64,000 nucleotides of DNA from Cobetia amphilecti (GCF_020217465.1 NZ_CP084115.1:496001-560000), one strand, 5' to 3'; positions 53,895 to 63,064 are shown, numbered from the stretch's first letter. Notes: a model not told the origin generated them from the letters alone. Translations and numbers: made by a program.

Positions 53895-54089
53895 GGAAGT
53901 GTCTAACTTTGCAACTGTCGAAGCACGGCGGGGCAGGCAGGAGATCACCCTGATACAACATTGATGGAGCCGCAGAGCCGCTTTTTCAATCCCTTGTCAG
54001 GTTGCCGCAAGTTTTTACATCGTCATGCCGCCCGCTCCACCGGTTTCGAGCACAAGGTTTTCATCATGGATCCAATGGAGGGCATCGAG

Positions 54090-54323
54090 ATGAACACAGT
54101 ACGTAAGGTTCCCATGGAGTGTTCACGCTGTGGCAGCAACCGGGTTCACCTCGAAGATTCCCCGGCAGATGATGACATCGTCAGTTGTGCAGAATGTGAT
54201 GAGTTTCTGGGTGTCTGGTTCATGTTGCGTGATCGCCTTGAAGTCAGTGCCCGCAAGCGAGCTGCGATTGACCCGGCCCTGATGGCGCAGAAGGTGGTCC
54301 AGCAGCTGGACGCCTCGGCCTGA
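54090..54323 (+). CDS. Small zinc-ribbon protein 1
   Basis: 77 residues from ATG 54090, with GGAGGG 7-8 nt before it; in-frame ATGs upstream are less well placed. CSRCG near the N-terminus and CAEC about 20 residues later (DDDIVSCAECDEFLGVWFML) form a four-Cys zinc knuckle, followed by a basic helix (DRLEVSARKRAAIDPALMAQ). First of three similar genes in a row. No recognised family; no signal peptide, so cytoplasmic. Binding of nucleic acid or protein is plausible but not shown. Confidence 0.75.
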   Translation: MNTVRKVPMECSRCGSNRVHLEDSPADDDIVSCAECDEFLGVWFMLRDRLEVSARKRAAIDPALMAQKVVQQLDASA

Positions 54324-54574
54324 AGCAAGCGCATGTAAGGCCAGTGTTCGCCAGTGCGTGTGAGGGCGCACAAGAATTTTTACCTCAGTGCCAGTCGGAT
54401 TCGCTGTTTCGCCCTGGTCGCGGGCTTGTTGCCCGGGGCAGCGAAACTGAATTTATGGCACTGCAGGTGGAGTCGAGATTTCCGTGATACCGCTGACGAC
54501 TGTTCAGCGTCCTGGTCGACCTGCGGCGAGCCGCGTTGCTTCCGCGATAGGTCCTGTTCTGCCTGAGAGTGTTT

Positions 54575-54600
54575 TCCCGGCCTTTGGTCGGGATTTTTTT
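54575..54600 (+). terminator. Terminator after zinc-ribbon gene 1
   Basis: TCCCGGCC, loop TTT, GGTCGGGA, then seven T; about 250 nt past the stop. Confidence 0.85.
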
Positions 54601-54965
54601 GGCTTCAAGCCCATGAATACCCGTCTGACGCCCGTTTGAATAACGGTGCGGCGGACACCCCCTGATCTGGTATGCGTTTGATCTGCGTCATTCGCGAGGT
54701 GTTATCAGACTGTAAGATAGTGCTGTCAGACTCTTGCCGGTCGCGCTGCCATGAAGTGTGTTCCGCGCTCTGCGCGATACCTTCCGCAGCCGTGAGCGCA
54801 GAGACTGACCAGCGATAAAATTGTGGCATCTAACCGAAAGTGCAATGGAGTCTGTCGCTATCTGTCTCCATCATGCGCACGCAAACCGAGCCACGTCTTG
54901 ATGTTTTCTGTACTGAGAATCTGGTCATGACATCGTCATCTTTTGCGTCGAAAAGGAGTTCGCGC
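54601..54965. other. Leader region of zinc-ribbon gene 2
   Basis: 365 bp with no supported gene; AT-richer than coding parts. A frame beginning at 54840 runs into gene 2 but has no ribosome site of its own. Confidence 0.5.
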
Positions 54966-55280
54966 ATGTTTACCCCATCAGTCCCGACCCGTAATGGCCC
55001 TCAGTGTCCCGAATGCAACGAAGCGCTGGATTGGCCTGCCCGTGATCTGCCGGATGATCACATCCTCAAGTGCCCGAACGGCCATGCGTTGTGTTCGATG
55101 GGCGATTTTCGCCTGGCGGCACGTGAGATGGCGCTGCAGGAAGAGTTCCGCCTGACGCGTGATGGCGCCAGGTCACACGGCCAGCACCGTGTGCCGGAGC
55201 GCCCCGTCGCACGCATGTCCAACACCGCAAGCCACGGCACCAGCCATGAGTCGCTTGCCGGCAGCATCAGCGCCGCGTGA
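54966..55280 (+). CDS. Small zinc-ribbon protein 2
   Basis: 104 residues from ATG 54966, with AAGGAG 7 nt before it. CPEC near the N-terminus and, after PDDHILK, a CPNGHALC segment give a mixed Cys/His knuckle. The shared plan with its two neighbours is CxxC, about 20 residues with a DD pair, C-x2/3-C or H, then a basic helix (FRLAAREMALQEEFRLTRDG). The last 35 residues are Ser/His/Arg-rich and disordered. Followed by its own terminator. Function unknown. Confidence 0.75.
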   Translation: MFTPSVPTRNGPQCPECNEALDWPARDLPDDHILKCPNGHALCSMGDFRLAAREMALQEEFRLTRDGARSHGQHRVPERPVARMSNTASHGTSHESLAGSISAA

Positions 55281-55306
55281 CATCTGTCTGTTCGCGCCTG
55301 CCCCTC

Positions 55307-55333
55307 AAGCCCCGGCCACCGTGCCGGGGCTTT
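55307..55333 (+). terminator. Terminator after zinc-ribbon gene 2
   Basis: AAGCCCCGGC, six-base loop, GCCGGGGCTTT. T-run is short (three). Confidence 0.75.
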
Positions 55334-55516
55334 GCGTCTGAGCGTAGTGCCGGGCAGTGCCTGGGCGAGGTAGCTCGGTGAGGTATCTCGAGCCGAAAGA
55401 CGAGCGACTCCCCGCCAGCGGGGTTGCATGCCGTGTGAGTGGCCCCATGTCTTGGGGAGACGCCAATCGACCAGCCTCAAGGCGAGCGGCTCAGACACCG
55501 AACAGGAGAATGCTTC

Positions 55517-55744
55517 ATGTCAGATCTTTCCGAGGAACTGCGTATTCCCAAGCCGTGCCCGGACTGTGGCAGCCAGCGAGTCCGCGTCTCGCAGGTCCAC
55601 AATCCCGACGACAAGGTGTTCTGTGCATCCTGCGGTACCTACGTCTGCCTATATGCCGATGTGGCCAGGATGCGAGAGGAGGGCGCGAGCAGCGAAGCGG
55701 AAGAGCTGCTGGAGCAGGCCTCCAACAAGGGCATGAAGAAGTGA
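55517..55744 (+). CDS. Small zinc-ribbon protein 3
   Basis: 75 residues from ATG 55517, with AGGAGA about 7 nt before it. CPDCG then NPDDKVFCASCGTYVCLYAD gives the four-Cys knuckle, followed by ARMREEGASSEAEELLEQAS and a Lys tail. Closest in plan to protein 1. Convergent with the M23 peptidase gene. Function unknown; cytoplasmic. Confidence 0.77.
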   Translation: MSDLSEELRIPKPCPDCGSQRVRVSQVHNPDDKVFCASCGTYVCLYADVARMREEGASSEAEELLEQASNKGMKK

Positions 55745-55766
55745 CCTGATCTCTGGCCGAGACACC

Positions 55767-55816
55767 GACAAAAGAAAAGGCCCCCCACCGTGAGGTGAGG
55801 GGCCTTTTCTTTTGTC
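55767..55816. terminator. Strong bidirectional terminator
   Basis: GACAAAAGAAAAGGCCCC ... GGGGCCTTTTCTTTTGTC, about 22 bp of stem with a GTGA loop, between convergent zinc-ribbon gene 3 and the M23 peptidase gene. Confidence 0.93.
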
Positions 55817-55876
55817 GGGCACATTTCATGTCAGGCGCAGGCCCTATTGCTTGCGAGCCCGCGCCTGGGGTCGCGT

Positions 55877-57553
55877 CTAGCTCTCGTCACCCTGGCTCGG
55901 GGTAGAGGCCTTGGCGATGGCGCCAGTGTTGTCGGCGGCTTCCAGCTTGGCCAGCATGTTCTCTGACTGACGCTTGAAGTTGGCGAGCGCCTTGCCGGAC
56001 AGAGACTTGTTGTTCGGCAGCTGAACGCGCATGGCATCGACCTGGCGGTTGTTGACCATCACCTCATAGTGCAGGTGCGGGCCGGTGGAGCGGCCGGTGT
56101 TGCCTGACAGGGCGATCTTCTCACCCATGGTCACGCGCTCGCCTTTCTTGACCAGCGGGCGTGACAGGTGCAGATAACGGGTCTTGTAGCCGTTGTCCAT
56201 GCGCAGCACCAGATAGCGACCGGCCAGCGGGTGGTTGCCGACCAGCTCGACGACGCCATCCGCGGTGGAAAGCACCGGCGTGCCGATGCGCACCGCGAAG
56301 TCAGTGCCCTTGTGCGGGCTGATGCGTCCGGTCACCGGATGGCGACGGCTGAGGTTGAACGGCGAGCTGATGCGCGCCTTGTGCGCCAGCGGATAGCGAT
56401 TGAAGGCCGGGTCGAGGCCCTTACCGTCGGGGGTGTAGTAGCGGCCATCGCTGCTGTTGCGCACCACGGTCAGTGACTTGCGAGAACCTTCATAGCGTGC
56501 GGCGAGGATGCGGGAATCCATGCTGGTGCCGTCGATCATGTCGGACTCGACCAGCACCTGGAACCTGTCACCCTTGCGCGTATCGCGACGGAAATCGATC
56601 TTCTTGCCCAGCACCTGGGTCAGCTGGCTGACTTCCGCGACGCCCAGGCCAGTGGCTTCCGCTGACAGGGAGAAGCTGCCACTGACCGTACCGGCGAACA
56701 TGCGCTGAGTGGCCTGGGTCGCCTTCTCGATCTTGGCGACATTGAAGCTTTCACCGCCGGCCTCACGCTTGACCATGAAGCCGCGACGCGCATCCTTCAT
56801 GATGCGCAACGCCAGCAGGTTGCCGTCTTCATCCAGCTTGTAATCGAAGCTGTCGCCGATGCGCCAATGGGTCAGCACGCGCTTGTCAGGCAGCGCCTTG
56901 AGGATGCGCGTGGTCTCGCTGTAGCCAAGGCCCAGCGAGCGCTCCGCCATCACGGCGAAGGTATCGCCGGCCTGCACGGTATAGGTCTGCCACTCGGGCA
57001 CATAGACTTCCTCGGCCGCCAGCTCGGTCTGCAGCGTCGGGCTTTCGCCGAGCTCGACCGGGTCGACGGAGAGGTCGTCATAGGAGGTGCCGCCGGCCTG
57101 TTCGTCGGTCGCGGTGCCGATGACGGCTTCTGCCGTCTTCACTGCCGCCGGCGCCAGTGCCACGATCGGGCCTGCCGTCTGGCTGTCGGGATGATAGTTG
57201 GCATCCGTCAGCAGCGTCGGCATGTCGAAATCGATGGCGACGATCTCGCTGGGCGTCAGCGCTGCCAGCGGAATGTCACCGGAGGTCGAGCTGGTCGCCG
57301 TCTGATTGGCGAGCTGCGCCGGGCTCAGGGGAGACTGAGTGTCATCGGCGGCAGCAATCGCCAGCGGCAGCTTGGCCGGGGTGCTGGAATTTGCACTGGC
57401 CAGGTCGATGGCGATGGACTGTGAGGCCGTAGAGACATCAGGAGCATCGAATGTTTCGAGAAGCTTGTGAGCACCCAGCACGGTAACCATGGTGGCAACA
57501 GGTAAAAGAAGATACTTGTGCGCGCGAGGGAGCGAATGAAGGATTCGCAGCAT
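55877..57553 (-). CDS. mepM: M23 family peptidoglycan DD-endopeptidase (MepM-like)
   Basis: 558 residues. N-terminal membrane anchor (about 14-32), a long Ala/Thr/Ser linker, a LysM/OapA-like segment (YTVQAGDTFAVMAERSLGLG, about 195), a middle domain, and a C-terminal LytM/M23 zinc peptidase: HKGTDFAVRIGTPV (His about 414, with Asp) and HLHYEVMVN (His about 493 and 495). It cuts peptide cross-links in the cell wall during growth. The start has only a weak ribosome site. Longer than E. coli MepM (about 440) because of the linker. Confidence 0.88.
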   Translation of the reverse strand: MLRILHSLPRAHKYLLLPVATMVTVLGAHKLLETFDAPDVSTASQSIAIDLASANSSTPAKLPLAIAAADDTQSPLSPAQLANQTATSSTSGDIPLAALTPSEIVAIDFDMPTLLTDANYHPDSQTAGPIVALAPAAVKTAEAVIGTATDEQAGGTSYDDLSVDPVELGESPTLQTELAAEEVYVPEWQTYTVQAGDTFAVMAERSLGLGYSETTRILKALPDKRVLTHWRIGDSFDYKLDEDGNLLALRIMKDARRGFMVKREAGGESFNVAKIEKATQATQRMFAGTVSGSFSLSAEATGLGVAEVSQLTQVLGKKIDFRRDTRKGDRFQVLVESDMIDGTSMDSRILAARYEGSRKSLTVVRNSSDGRYYTPDGKGLDPAFNRYPLAHKARISSPFNLSRRHPVTGRISPHKGTDFAVRIGTPVLSTADGVVELVGNHPLAGRYLVLRMDNGYKTRYLHLSRPLVKKGERVTMGEKIALSGNTGRSTGPHLHYEVMVNNRQVDAMRVQLPNNKSLSGKALANFKRQSENMLAKLEAADNTGAIAKASTPSQGDES

Positions 57554-57999
57554 ATGTGACCGATAAAGTTATGTGAAATGAAAAGATGGCAACAATGAGG
57601 CATTCGAACCTTAACCAAGGTTCCCATCGTTCGATAGGCTGGACGCATGTCCAGTATGAGTAATTCAACCCTGTTTAGATCATTGACGGCGCAATTGGCG
57701 GTACCGGCAACATGAGGTCTGGCGAAAATAGCGCCATTTTTGCTTAGGAAACGCTGTTCAGGCAGTAAATCCTGCTTGGTGTTAAATTTTGTAAAGTTAC
57801 GCAAAATAGCGTATTTGGCCTCCTGCATTTCAGAGGATGCCGTCCTGATGTCCGAGGATTGCGACCAGATGTCGGGAGTCTGACAGCACAGAATGCTCTT
57901 TTGCTCCCGTCGGGTTGCAGTATCAGGTGTCTGGTTTTTTGCGTCTGGCATGTCAGGATTGCCCCGTGCATTTCCGTACGTTCTGCAAGAGGAATCCCG
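57554..57999. other. Divergent promoter region, M23 peptidase / LysR gene
   Basis: 446 bp with no gene; AT-rich between 57580 and 57840. No repeat or clear operator seen. Confidence 0.5.
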
Positions 58000-58905
58000 A
58001 TGTCGTCACGCGTGACACTGGCTCAGTGGCAGATGCTGGCCGCCGTGGTGGACCACGGCAGCTTCGCGCGCGCGGCGGCCGCGATCCACAAGAGCCCCTC
58101 GACCCTGAATCATGCCGTGCATCGCCTCGAGGCCTTGCTGGGCGTGCAGGTGCTGGAGCCGGTAGGGCGCAATGTCCGGCTGACCGAGGCGGGTGAATTG
58201 CTGCTGCGCCGGGCGCGTCAGCTGATCGAGAATGCGCGGGCACTCGAGGATGTGGCCGATGCGTTGTCGGCGGGCATGGAGAGCGAGATCGCCATCGCGG
58301 TGGATCAGCTGTTTCCGCCGGATGTGCTGGCACGGGCGCTGGAAGCCTTCTCGACGGCCTACCCTCAGGTGCGTGTCCAGCTGCACGAGACGACGCTGAC
58401 CGGCGGGCGCGAGCTGTTCGAGGAGAAGGAAGCGGACCTGTTGATCAGCGGTCTGATGCTGGATGGCCATCTCGGCACCCCGTTGCTGCGTGAAACCTTC
58501 ATCGCCGTGGCGGCGCCGGGGCACCCGCTGCACGCCCTCGGGCGGCCGCTGGATCTGCGTGATCTCGTGCAGCATCGCCAGCTGGTGGTACGCGACAGCA
58601 GTCGTTCCAGCGGCATGGATGCCGGCTGGCTCAAGGCCGAGGCGCGCTGGACGGTGAGCCACCTGGCCACGTCAGTCGATCTTGCCGAACGCGGACTGGG
58701 CTTCGCCTGGCTGCCCCGTTCCCGCATGTGCGAGGCTCTGGCCCGGGGGCGGCTGCTGCCACTGCCGCTGGCCAATGGCGGCGAGCGCGAAGTGTCGCTG
58801 ATGCTCTATCTGCCGGACGATGATCGCGCGGGCCCCGCCGTCCGGGCGATGAAGGCGCAGCTGCACGCTGCCGTCGAGCAGGAGGCAAGCGAGCGACGCT
58901 CCTGA
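58000..58905 (+). CDS. LysR family transcriptional regulator
   Basis: 301 residues from ATG 58000, with AGAGGAAT before it. Winged helix-turn-helix at 1-65 (LAQWQMLAAVVDHGSFARAA, AAIHKSPSTLNHAVHRLEAL), then an effector-binding domain (EIAIAVDQLFPPDVLARALE). Target and ligand are unknown; the plus-strand glutathionyl-hydroquinone reductase gene 156 bp downstream is the nearest candidate target, although LysR proteins more often control a divergent neighbour. Confidence 0.88.
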   Translation: MSSRVTLAQWQMLAAVVDHGSFARAAAAIHKSPSTLNHAVHRLEALLGVQVLEPVGRNVRLTEAGELLLRRARQLIENARALEDVADALSAGMESEIAIAVDQLFPPDVLARALEAFSTAYPQVRVQLHETTLTGGRELFEEKEADLLISGLMLDGHLGTPLLRETFIAVAAPGHPLHALGRPLDLRDLVQHRQLVVRDSSRSSGMDAGWLKAEARWTVSHLATSVDLAERGLGFAWLPRSRMCEALARGRLLPLPLANGGEREVSLMLYLPDDDRAGPAVRAMKAQLHAAVEQEASERRS

Positions 58906-58953
58906 AAGCGTATAGGGTCTGAAAAGCGTGAGGGCTTGAGAAGAGCGCGTGAC
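58903..58953. repeat. Three degenerate 17-bp units starting at the LysR stop codon
   Basis: Units at 58903, 58920 and 58937, each beginning TGAnAnGnG; the first TGA is the stop codon itself. Confidence 0.6.
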
Positions 58954-59060
58954 GTGATCGTTCGAGAAACTCGATCGTTGCCACGCAGTGAATTCGCTTG
59001 CGCTGTCGCGCTCGACTCTTAGGCTGGGGGCATCCCTCAGCCATATAAGGAGCGTGCAAG

Positions 59061-60071
59061 ATGGGCTTACTGGTCGACGGCAAGTGGCAGGATCGCTGGT
59101 ATGACACCGATAGCACCGGCGGTGAATTCAAGCGCGAGAGTGCGCGGCTCAGGGATTGGGTCGTGGCGCCCGATGCCCCGCTCGAAGGGCCGCAGGGACA
59201 AGCGGCCGTGCCCGCCAGTGCGGACCGCTTCCATCTCTACGTCTCGCTGGCCTGCCCGTGGGCGCATCGTGCGCTGATCATGCGCTCTCTCAAGGGGCTC
59301 AAGCCGCTGGTCGGCATGTCCTACACCAGCCCCTTGATGCTCGAACATGGCTGGAGCTATCTCGAGGAAGAAGGCTCCAGCGGTGATCCGATCAATGGCG
59401 TGCGGTATCACCATCAGCTCTACACCCTGACCGACCCGCACTACACCGGCCGTGTCACCGTGCCGGCGTTGTGGGACAAGCAGACCGGTCGCATCGTCAA
59501 CAACGAGTCGGCGGAGCTGGTGCGCATCTTCAATGACGCCTTCGATTCGCTGACCGGCAATGATCTGGACTTCTATCCCGAAGACCTGCGCGGCGAGATC
59601 GATGCCATCAATGCCGAGGTCTATGACAAGGTCAACAATGGCGTCTACAAGACCGGCTTCGCCACGCGGCAGGAGGTCTACGAGCGTCACTTCACGGCAC
59701 TGTTCGAGTGCCTGGATTCACTGGAGCGCCGGCTGGCCGACTCGCGCTATCTCACCGGTGAATGGCTGACCGAAGCCGACATCCGCCTGTTCACCACCCT
59801 GATCCGCTTCGATGTCGTCTACTTCGGGCACTTCAAGTGCAATCAGCGCCGTATCGCCGACTATCCCAATCTCTCGCACTATCTGCGCGAGCTGTATCAG
59901 TGGCCTGGCATCGCCGAGACCTGCGATCTTGCGCATATCAAGACCCACTATTACGCCAGTCAGCAGACCATCAATCCCACCGCTATCGTGCCGCTCGGCC
60001 CGAGCCTGGCGCTCGATGCTTCCCATGACCGCGAGCGTCTGCCGGGCCAGGGCATTCGTCGTCACGCCTGA
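59061..60071 (+). CDS. Glutathionyl-hydroquinone reductase (YqjG/Xi-class GST)
   Basis: 336 residues. The Xi-class signature is present: RFHLYVSLACPWAHRALIMR with the catalytic Cys (about 63), and downstream NNESAELVRIFNDAFD. It reduces glutathionyl-hydroquinones using glutathione. AAGGAG precedes the ATG. Length and motif agree with E. coli YqjG (328). A possible quinone-detoxifying role next to a LysR regulator is inferred. Confidence 0.9.
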   Translation: MGLLVDGKWQDRWYDTDSTGGEFKRESARLRDWVVAPDAPLEGPQGQAAVPASADRFHLYVSLACPWAHRALIMRSLKGLKPLVGMSYTSPLMLEHGWSYLEEEGSSGDPINGVRYHHQLYTLTDPHYTGRVTVPALWDKQTGRIVNNESAELVRIFNDAFDSLTGNDLDFYPEDLRGEIDAINAEVYDKVNNGVYKTGFATRQEVYERHFTALFECLDSLERRLADSRYLTGEWLTEADIRLFTTLIRFDVVYFGHFKCNQRRIADYPNLSHYLRELYQWPGIAETCDLAHIKTHYYASQQTINPTAIVPLGPSLALDASHDRERLPGQGIRRHA

Positions 60072-60084
60072 GGTATTGAAGTGT

Positions 60085-60144
60085 GAGCTGATCGCGCCCG
60101 AGTTGATGGCGCCTGAGTTGATGGCGCCCGAGTTGATGACGAGC
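60085..60144. repeat. Four 15-bp direct tandem units between convergent gene ends
   Basis: Units at 60085, 60100, 60115 and 60130, core GAGTTGATGGCGCCC, beginning 14 bases past the GST stop and ending 13 bases before the end of the YaiI gene. Confidence 0.92.
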
Positions 60145-60157
60145 AGCGGTGGTTGGG

Positions 60158-60679
60158 TCAGGCGCGCGGTGTTGGGCGTCTGATCTTGGCCAGCCAGCGG
60201 TCCAGTGCATTGCCGAAGTCGCGTTGCTCGCGCTGGCCATAGGCGGAGGGGCCGCCGGTGTGCTCGCCGCTGGAGCGCATGCTCTCCATGAAGTCGCGCA
60301 TCTGCACCTTGGCGCGAATGTTGTTGCTGTCCAGCGCTTCGCCGCGGGTCGTCATCACCAGCGCGCCTTTCTCGATCGCCTCCAGCGCCAGCGGCAGGTC
60401 GGAGGTGATCACCATGTCGCCGGGGTGGGCGCGCTCGACGATCAACTGATCGGCAGCATCGGCCCCTTGTGGGACCGACAGCGCCTTGACGTGCATCGAG
60501 CGCGGCAGCGGCACCTGATGATTGGCGACGAACCAGGTGGGGGTCGCAGTGCGTTCCGCCGCGCGCACCAGGATGTCGCGCGCGGCGCGCGGACAGGCAT
60601 CGGCGTCGACCCACAGCGTGGTGACATGCTCGGCGGGATGTTGTGGGGAGGGGGCGTCATGGTCTTGCGCGTCAGTCAT
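60158..60679 (-). CDS. YaiI/YqxD family (DUF188) protein
   Basis: 173 residues from ATG 60679 (AGGAGCCTGC before it). N-terminal WVDADACPRAARDILVRAAE and later DMVITSDLPLALEAIEKGAL and TTRGEALDSNNIRAKVQMRD are the DUF188 hallmarks; the fold is PIN-like with conserved acidic residues, so nuclease activity has been suggested but not proven. The last 30 residues are basic. Convergent with the GST gene. Confidence 0.88.
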   Translation of the reverse strand: MTDAQDHDAPSPQHPAEHVTTLWVDADACPRAARDILVRAAERTATPTWFVANHQVPLPRSMHVKALSVPQGADAADQLIVERAHPGDMVITSDLPLALEAIEKGALVMTTRGEALDSNNIRAKVQMRDFMESMRSSGEHTGGPSAYGQREQRDFGNALDRWLAKIRRPTPRA

Positions 60680-61270
60680 GCAGGCTCCTGTCAGGTGGCT
60701 GTTCAGCGAGTCGTGATGGCAGGGCGCATGCCTGCCCGAGGGCGGCCGGCCTGCGACCAAGGTCAAAAGAAAGGATGCAGAATGCGTGAGAGGCTGCTAG
60801 AATGCCAGCTCCTCGCATGTAGTGACCCACCATCCTGAGTAGCCGAGCCCGACGTGATCGCCGTTTCTTGTGGCCATCAGCCGGTATTTCGCGCCTCCCG
60901 GACCGCGTGGCGTAGCTTGCCCCAGCCATCCGTGACCCCTCGATTCGATCGATGTCCGGCCGCCGCGATGCAAGACCCGTCCCTGTCCACAGTGTGCATG
61001 ATGGAGCGCCCCGAGACTCTGAGTAGAAGAGCCTCTGGTTGCTGTACGGTCGCCGCAGCGTTGTGCCTGAAAGTGGAATTGCGTCCACCTTCAGAGCAAC
61101 CCGGGCCCGTCCATGCCAAGACGTCCAGCACTCGTACGTTTTTTCTGATGATGCCAGCGCCTCGTGCCTGACTGCATCGCCAGACGGAGCCCTTACGCTT
61201 CGTGTCGGTTCAACCCGACCCATTCTTCAGCTGCAAGCCTTACTTGTAGCCATTTAGGTGTGAGATATAC
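60680..61270. other. 591-bp leader region upstream of the DEAD-box helicase gene
   Basis: No supported gene. TAGAAT at 60799-60804 is a possible -10 element, which would give an mRNA leader of over 400 nt. Long leaders are known for cold-shock helicase genes such as csdA; an autoregulatory role here is inference. Confidence 0.45.
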
Positions 61271-62977
61271 ATGACCACGACTTCCGTCGTCGATCGCTTC
61301 AGCGATCTTGCCCTGCTGCCTGCCGTCCTGACCTCTCTCGAGAAGCTGGGCTACGAAACTCCGTCCCCGATCCAGGCTCAGACCATCCCGAGTCTGCTCG
61401 AAGGCCGTGACATGATCGGCCAGGCACAGACGGGTACCGGCAAGACCGCTGCCTTTGCACTCCCGCTGTTGACCCGTCTGGACCTCGACCGCCGTGAACC
61501 GCAGGTTCTCGTGCTGGCCCCGACCCGTGAGCTGGCCCAACAGGTCGCCGTCAACTTCACACGTTACGGTCAGTTCATGCGTGGCCTGGAAGTGGCCACT
61601 CTCTGCGGTGGTCAGGACTACCGCGAGCAGATGCGTAGCCTCAAGAGCGGCGCGCAGATTGTCGTCGGCACCCCGGGTCGTGTCATCGACCACCTGGACC
61701 GCAAGAGCCTGAACCTGAACGGCCTGAAAGCCCTCGTGCTGGATGAAGCCGATGAGATGCTGCGCATGGGCTTCATCGATGACGTCAAGCGCGTCGTCGC
61801 CGATACCCCGAAGGAAGCGCAGCGCGTCTTCTTCTCCGCGACGCTGCCGACCGAGATCGAGCGTATCGTCAACCGCTACCTGGTTGATCCGGTCAAGGTT
61901 GCCATCAAGTCCGAATCGCGTACCGCTTCCACCATCGAACAGATGATGGTGCGTGTCGAAGGCGGCGCCAAGCTCGAAGCGCTGTCCCGTCTGCTGGAAG
62001 TCGAGACCGTCGATGCGGCCATCGTCTTCGTGCGTACTCGTGCCGCCTGTACCACTGTCGTCGAACAGCTGATCGCTCGCGGTATCTCCGCGGCAGCGCT
62101 GTCCGGTGATCTGGACCAGTCCCTGCGCGAGCGCACCGTGACTCGCCTGAAGCGTGGCAAGGTCGACGTGCTGGTCGCGACCGACGTCGCCGCTCGTGGT
62201 CTGGACGTGGCGCGTATCACCCACGTCTTCAACTACGACCTGCCGGGTGACAGCGAATCCTTCGTCCACCGTACTGGCCGTACTGGCCGTGCTGGTCGTG
62301 AAGGTCGCGCCATCACCTTCGTCAGCGGTCGCGAAATGCGCAAGGTTCGCTGGATGGAGCAGGCCCTGGGCCAGCGCATCACTGAACGCCAGCTGCCGAG
62401 CGAAGAAGAGATCCGTGGTCACCGTGACGCCGCCTTCCGTGCTCGCGTCGTCGAAGCCCTGGGCAGCAGCTCCAACGGTCACCGCGCTCTGGTCCAGAGC
62501 CTGGTCGAAGAAGGTCACGATCCGGTCGAGCTGGCCGCTGTCTTCGTCAAGATGGCTCGCGCCGAAGAGACGCCGATCCAGTCTCTGCCGAAGCCGGGTG
62601 CGCGTCGCAACGAGCGTTCCGAGCGCGGTGAGCGCACCGAGCGTCCGGAACGCGGTGAGCGTCGCAACTCCGCGCCGGTCGCGCGTGAAGGCATGAAGCT
62701 CTACCGTGTGGCCGTCGGCCACCGTGACGGCGTCAAGCCGGGCCAGCTGGTTGGCGCTCTCGCCAACGAAGGCGGCATCGAAGGTTCACGCATCGGTCGC
62801 ATCGACATCCGCAACACCCACAGTGTCGTGGAACTGCCGAGCGGTCTGCCGACCAGCATCGTGTCCAAGATGGCGCGTGCTCGCGTCGCTGGCCGTCCGC
62901 TGGAACTGGCAGAAGACGGTGCGGGCGCTCGTCCGCAGCGCCGTGAAGGTGGCAACGACGACCGTCGTCGCGCCTGA
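61271..62977 (+). CDS. deaD: DEAD-box ATP-dependent RNA helicase (DeaD/CsdA type)
   Basis: 568 residues. Helicase motifs in order: Q motif (GYETPSPIQAQTIP), I AQTGTGKT, Ia PTRELA, II DEAD, III SAT, and VI HRTGRTGRAGREG. After the core come a helical spacer, an Arg/Glu-rich repeat (RSERGERTERPERGERR, about 470-486) and a DbpA-type RNA-binding domain (KLYRVAVGHRDGVKPGQLVG). It remodels RNA in ribosome assembly and mRNA decay, especially in the cold. Highly biased codons suggest strong expression. Followed by a terminator. Confidence 0.93.
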   Translation: MTTTSVVDRFSDLALLPAVLTSLEKLGYETPSPIQAQTIPSLLEGRDMIGQAQTGTGKTAAFALPLLTRLDLDRREPQVLVLAPTRELAQQVAVNFTRYGQFMRGLEVATLCGGQDYREQMRSLKSGAQIVVGTPGRVIDHLDRKSLNLNGLKALVLDEADEMLRMGFIDDVKRVVADTPKEAQRVFFSATLPTEIERIVNRYLVDPVKVAIKSESRTASTIEQMMVRVEGGAKLEALSRLLEVETVDAAIVFVRTRAACTTVVEQLIARGISAAALSGDLDQSLRERTVTRLKRGKVDVLVATDVAARGLDVARITHVFNYDLPGDSESFVHRTGRTGRAGREGRAITFVSGREMRKVRWMEQALGQRITERQLPSEEEIRGHRDAAFRARVVEALGSSSNGHRALVQSLVEEGHDPVELAAVFVKMARAEETPIQSLPKPGARRNERSERGERTERPERGERRNSAPVAREGMKLYRVAVGHRDGVKPGQLVGALANEGGIEGSRIGRIDIRNTHSVVELPSGLPTSIVSKMARARVAGRPLELAEDGAGARPQRREGGNDDRRRA

Positions 62978-63032
62978 TCAGGCCTGAGTCGGGCCGGCAC
63001 TGATCGCAGTGCTGGCCACGGCTTCTGAAAAG

Positions 63033-63064
63033 ACCGGTACCTCTCACGAGGTGCCGGTTTTTTT
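63033..63064 (+). terminator. Intrinsic terminator after deaD
   Basis: ACCGGTACCTC, loop TCAC, GAGGTGCCGGT with one mismatch-type pair, then seven T. Confidence 0.93.

Larger units (their letters stand above)
53239..54089. other. 850-bp non-coding region with a G-run and AT-rich parts
   Basis: No supported gene. Holds a run of ten G (53373-53382), two AAACTTGTAC sequences (53388-53397, and within the palindrome at 53874-53894), and an AT-rich stretch 53690-53900 probably containing the promoter of the first zinc-ribbon gene. Confidence 0.55.
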
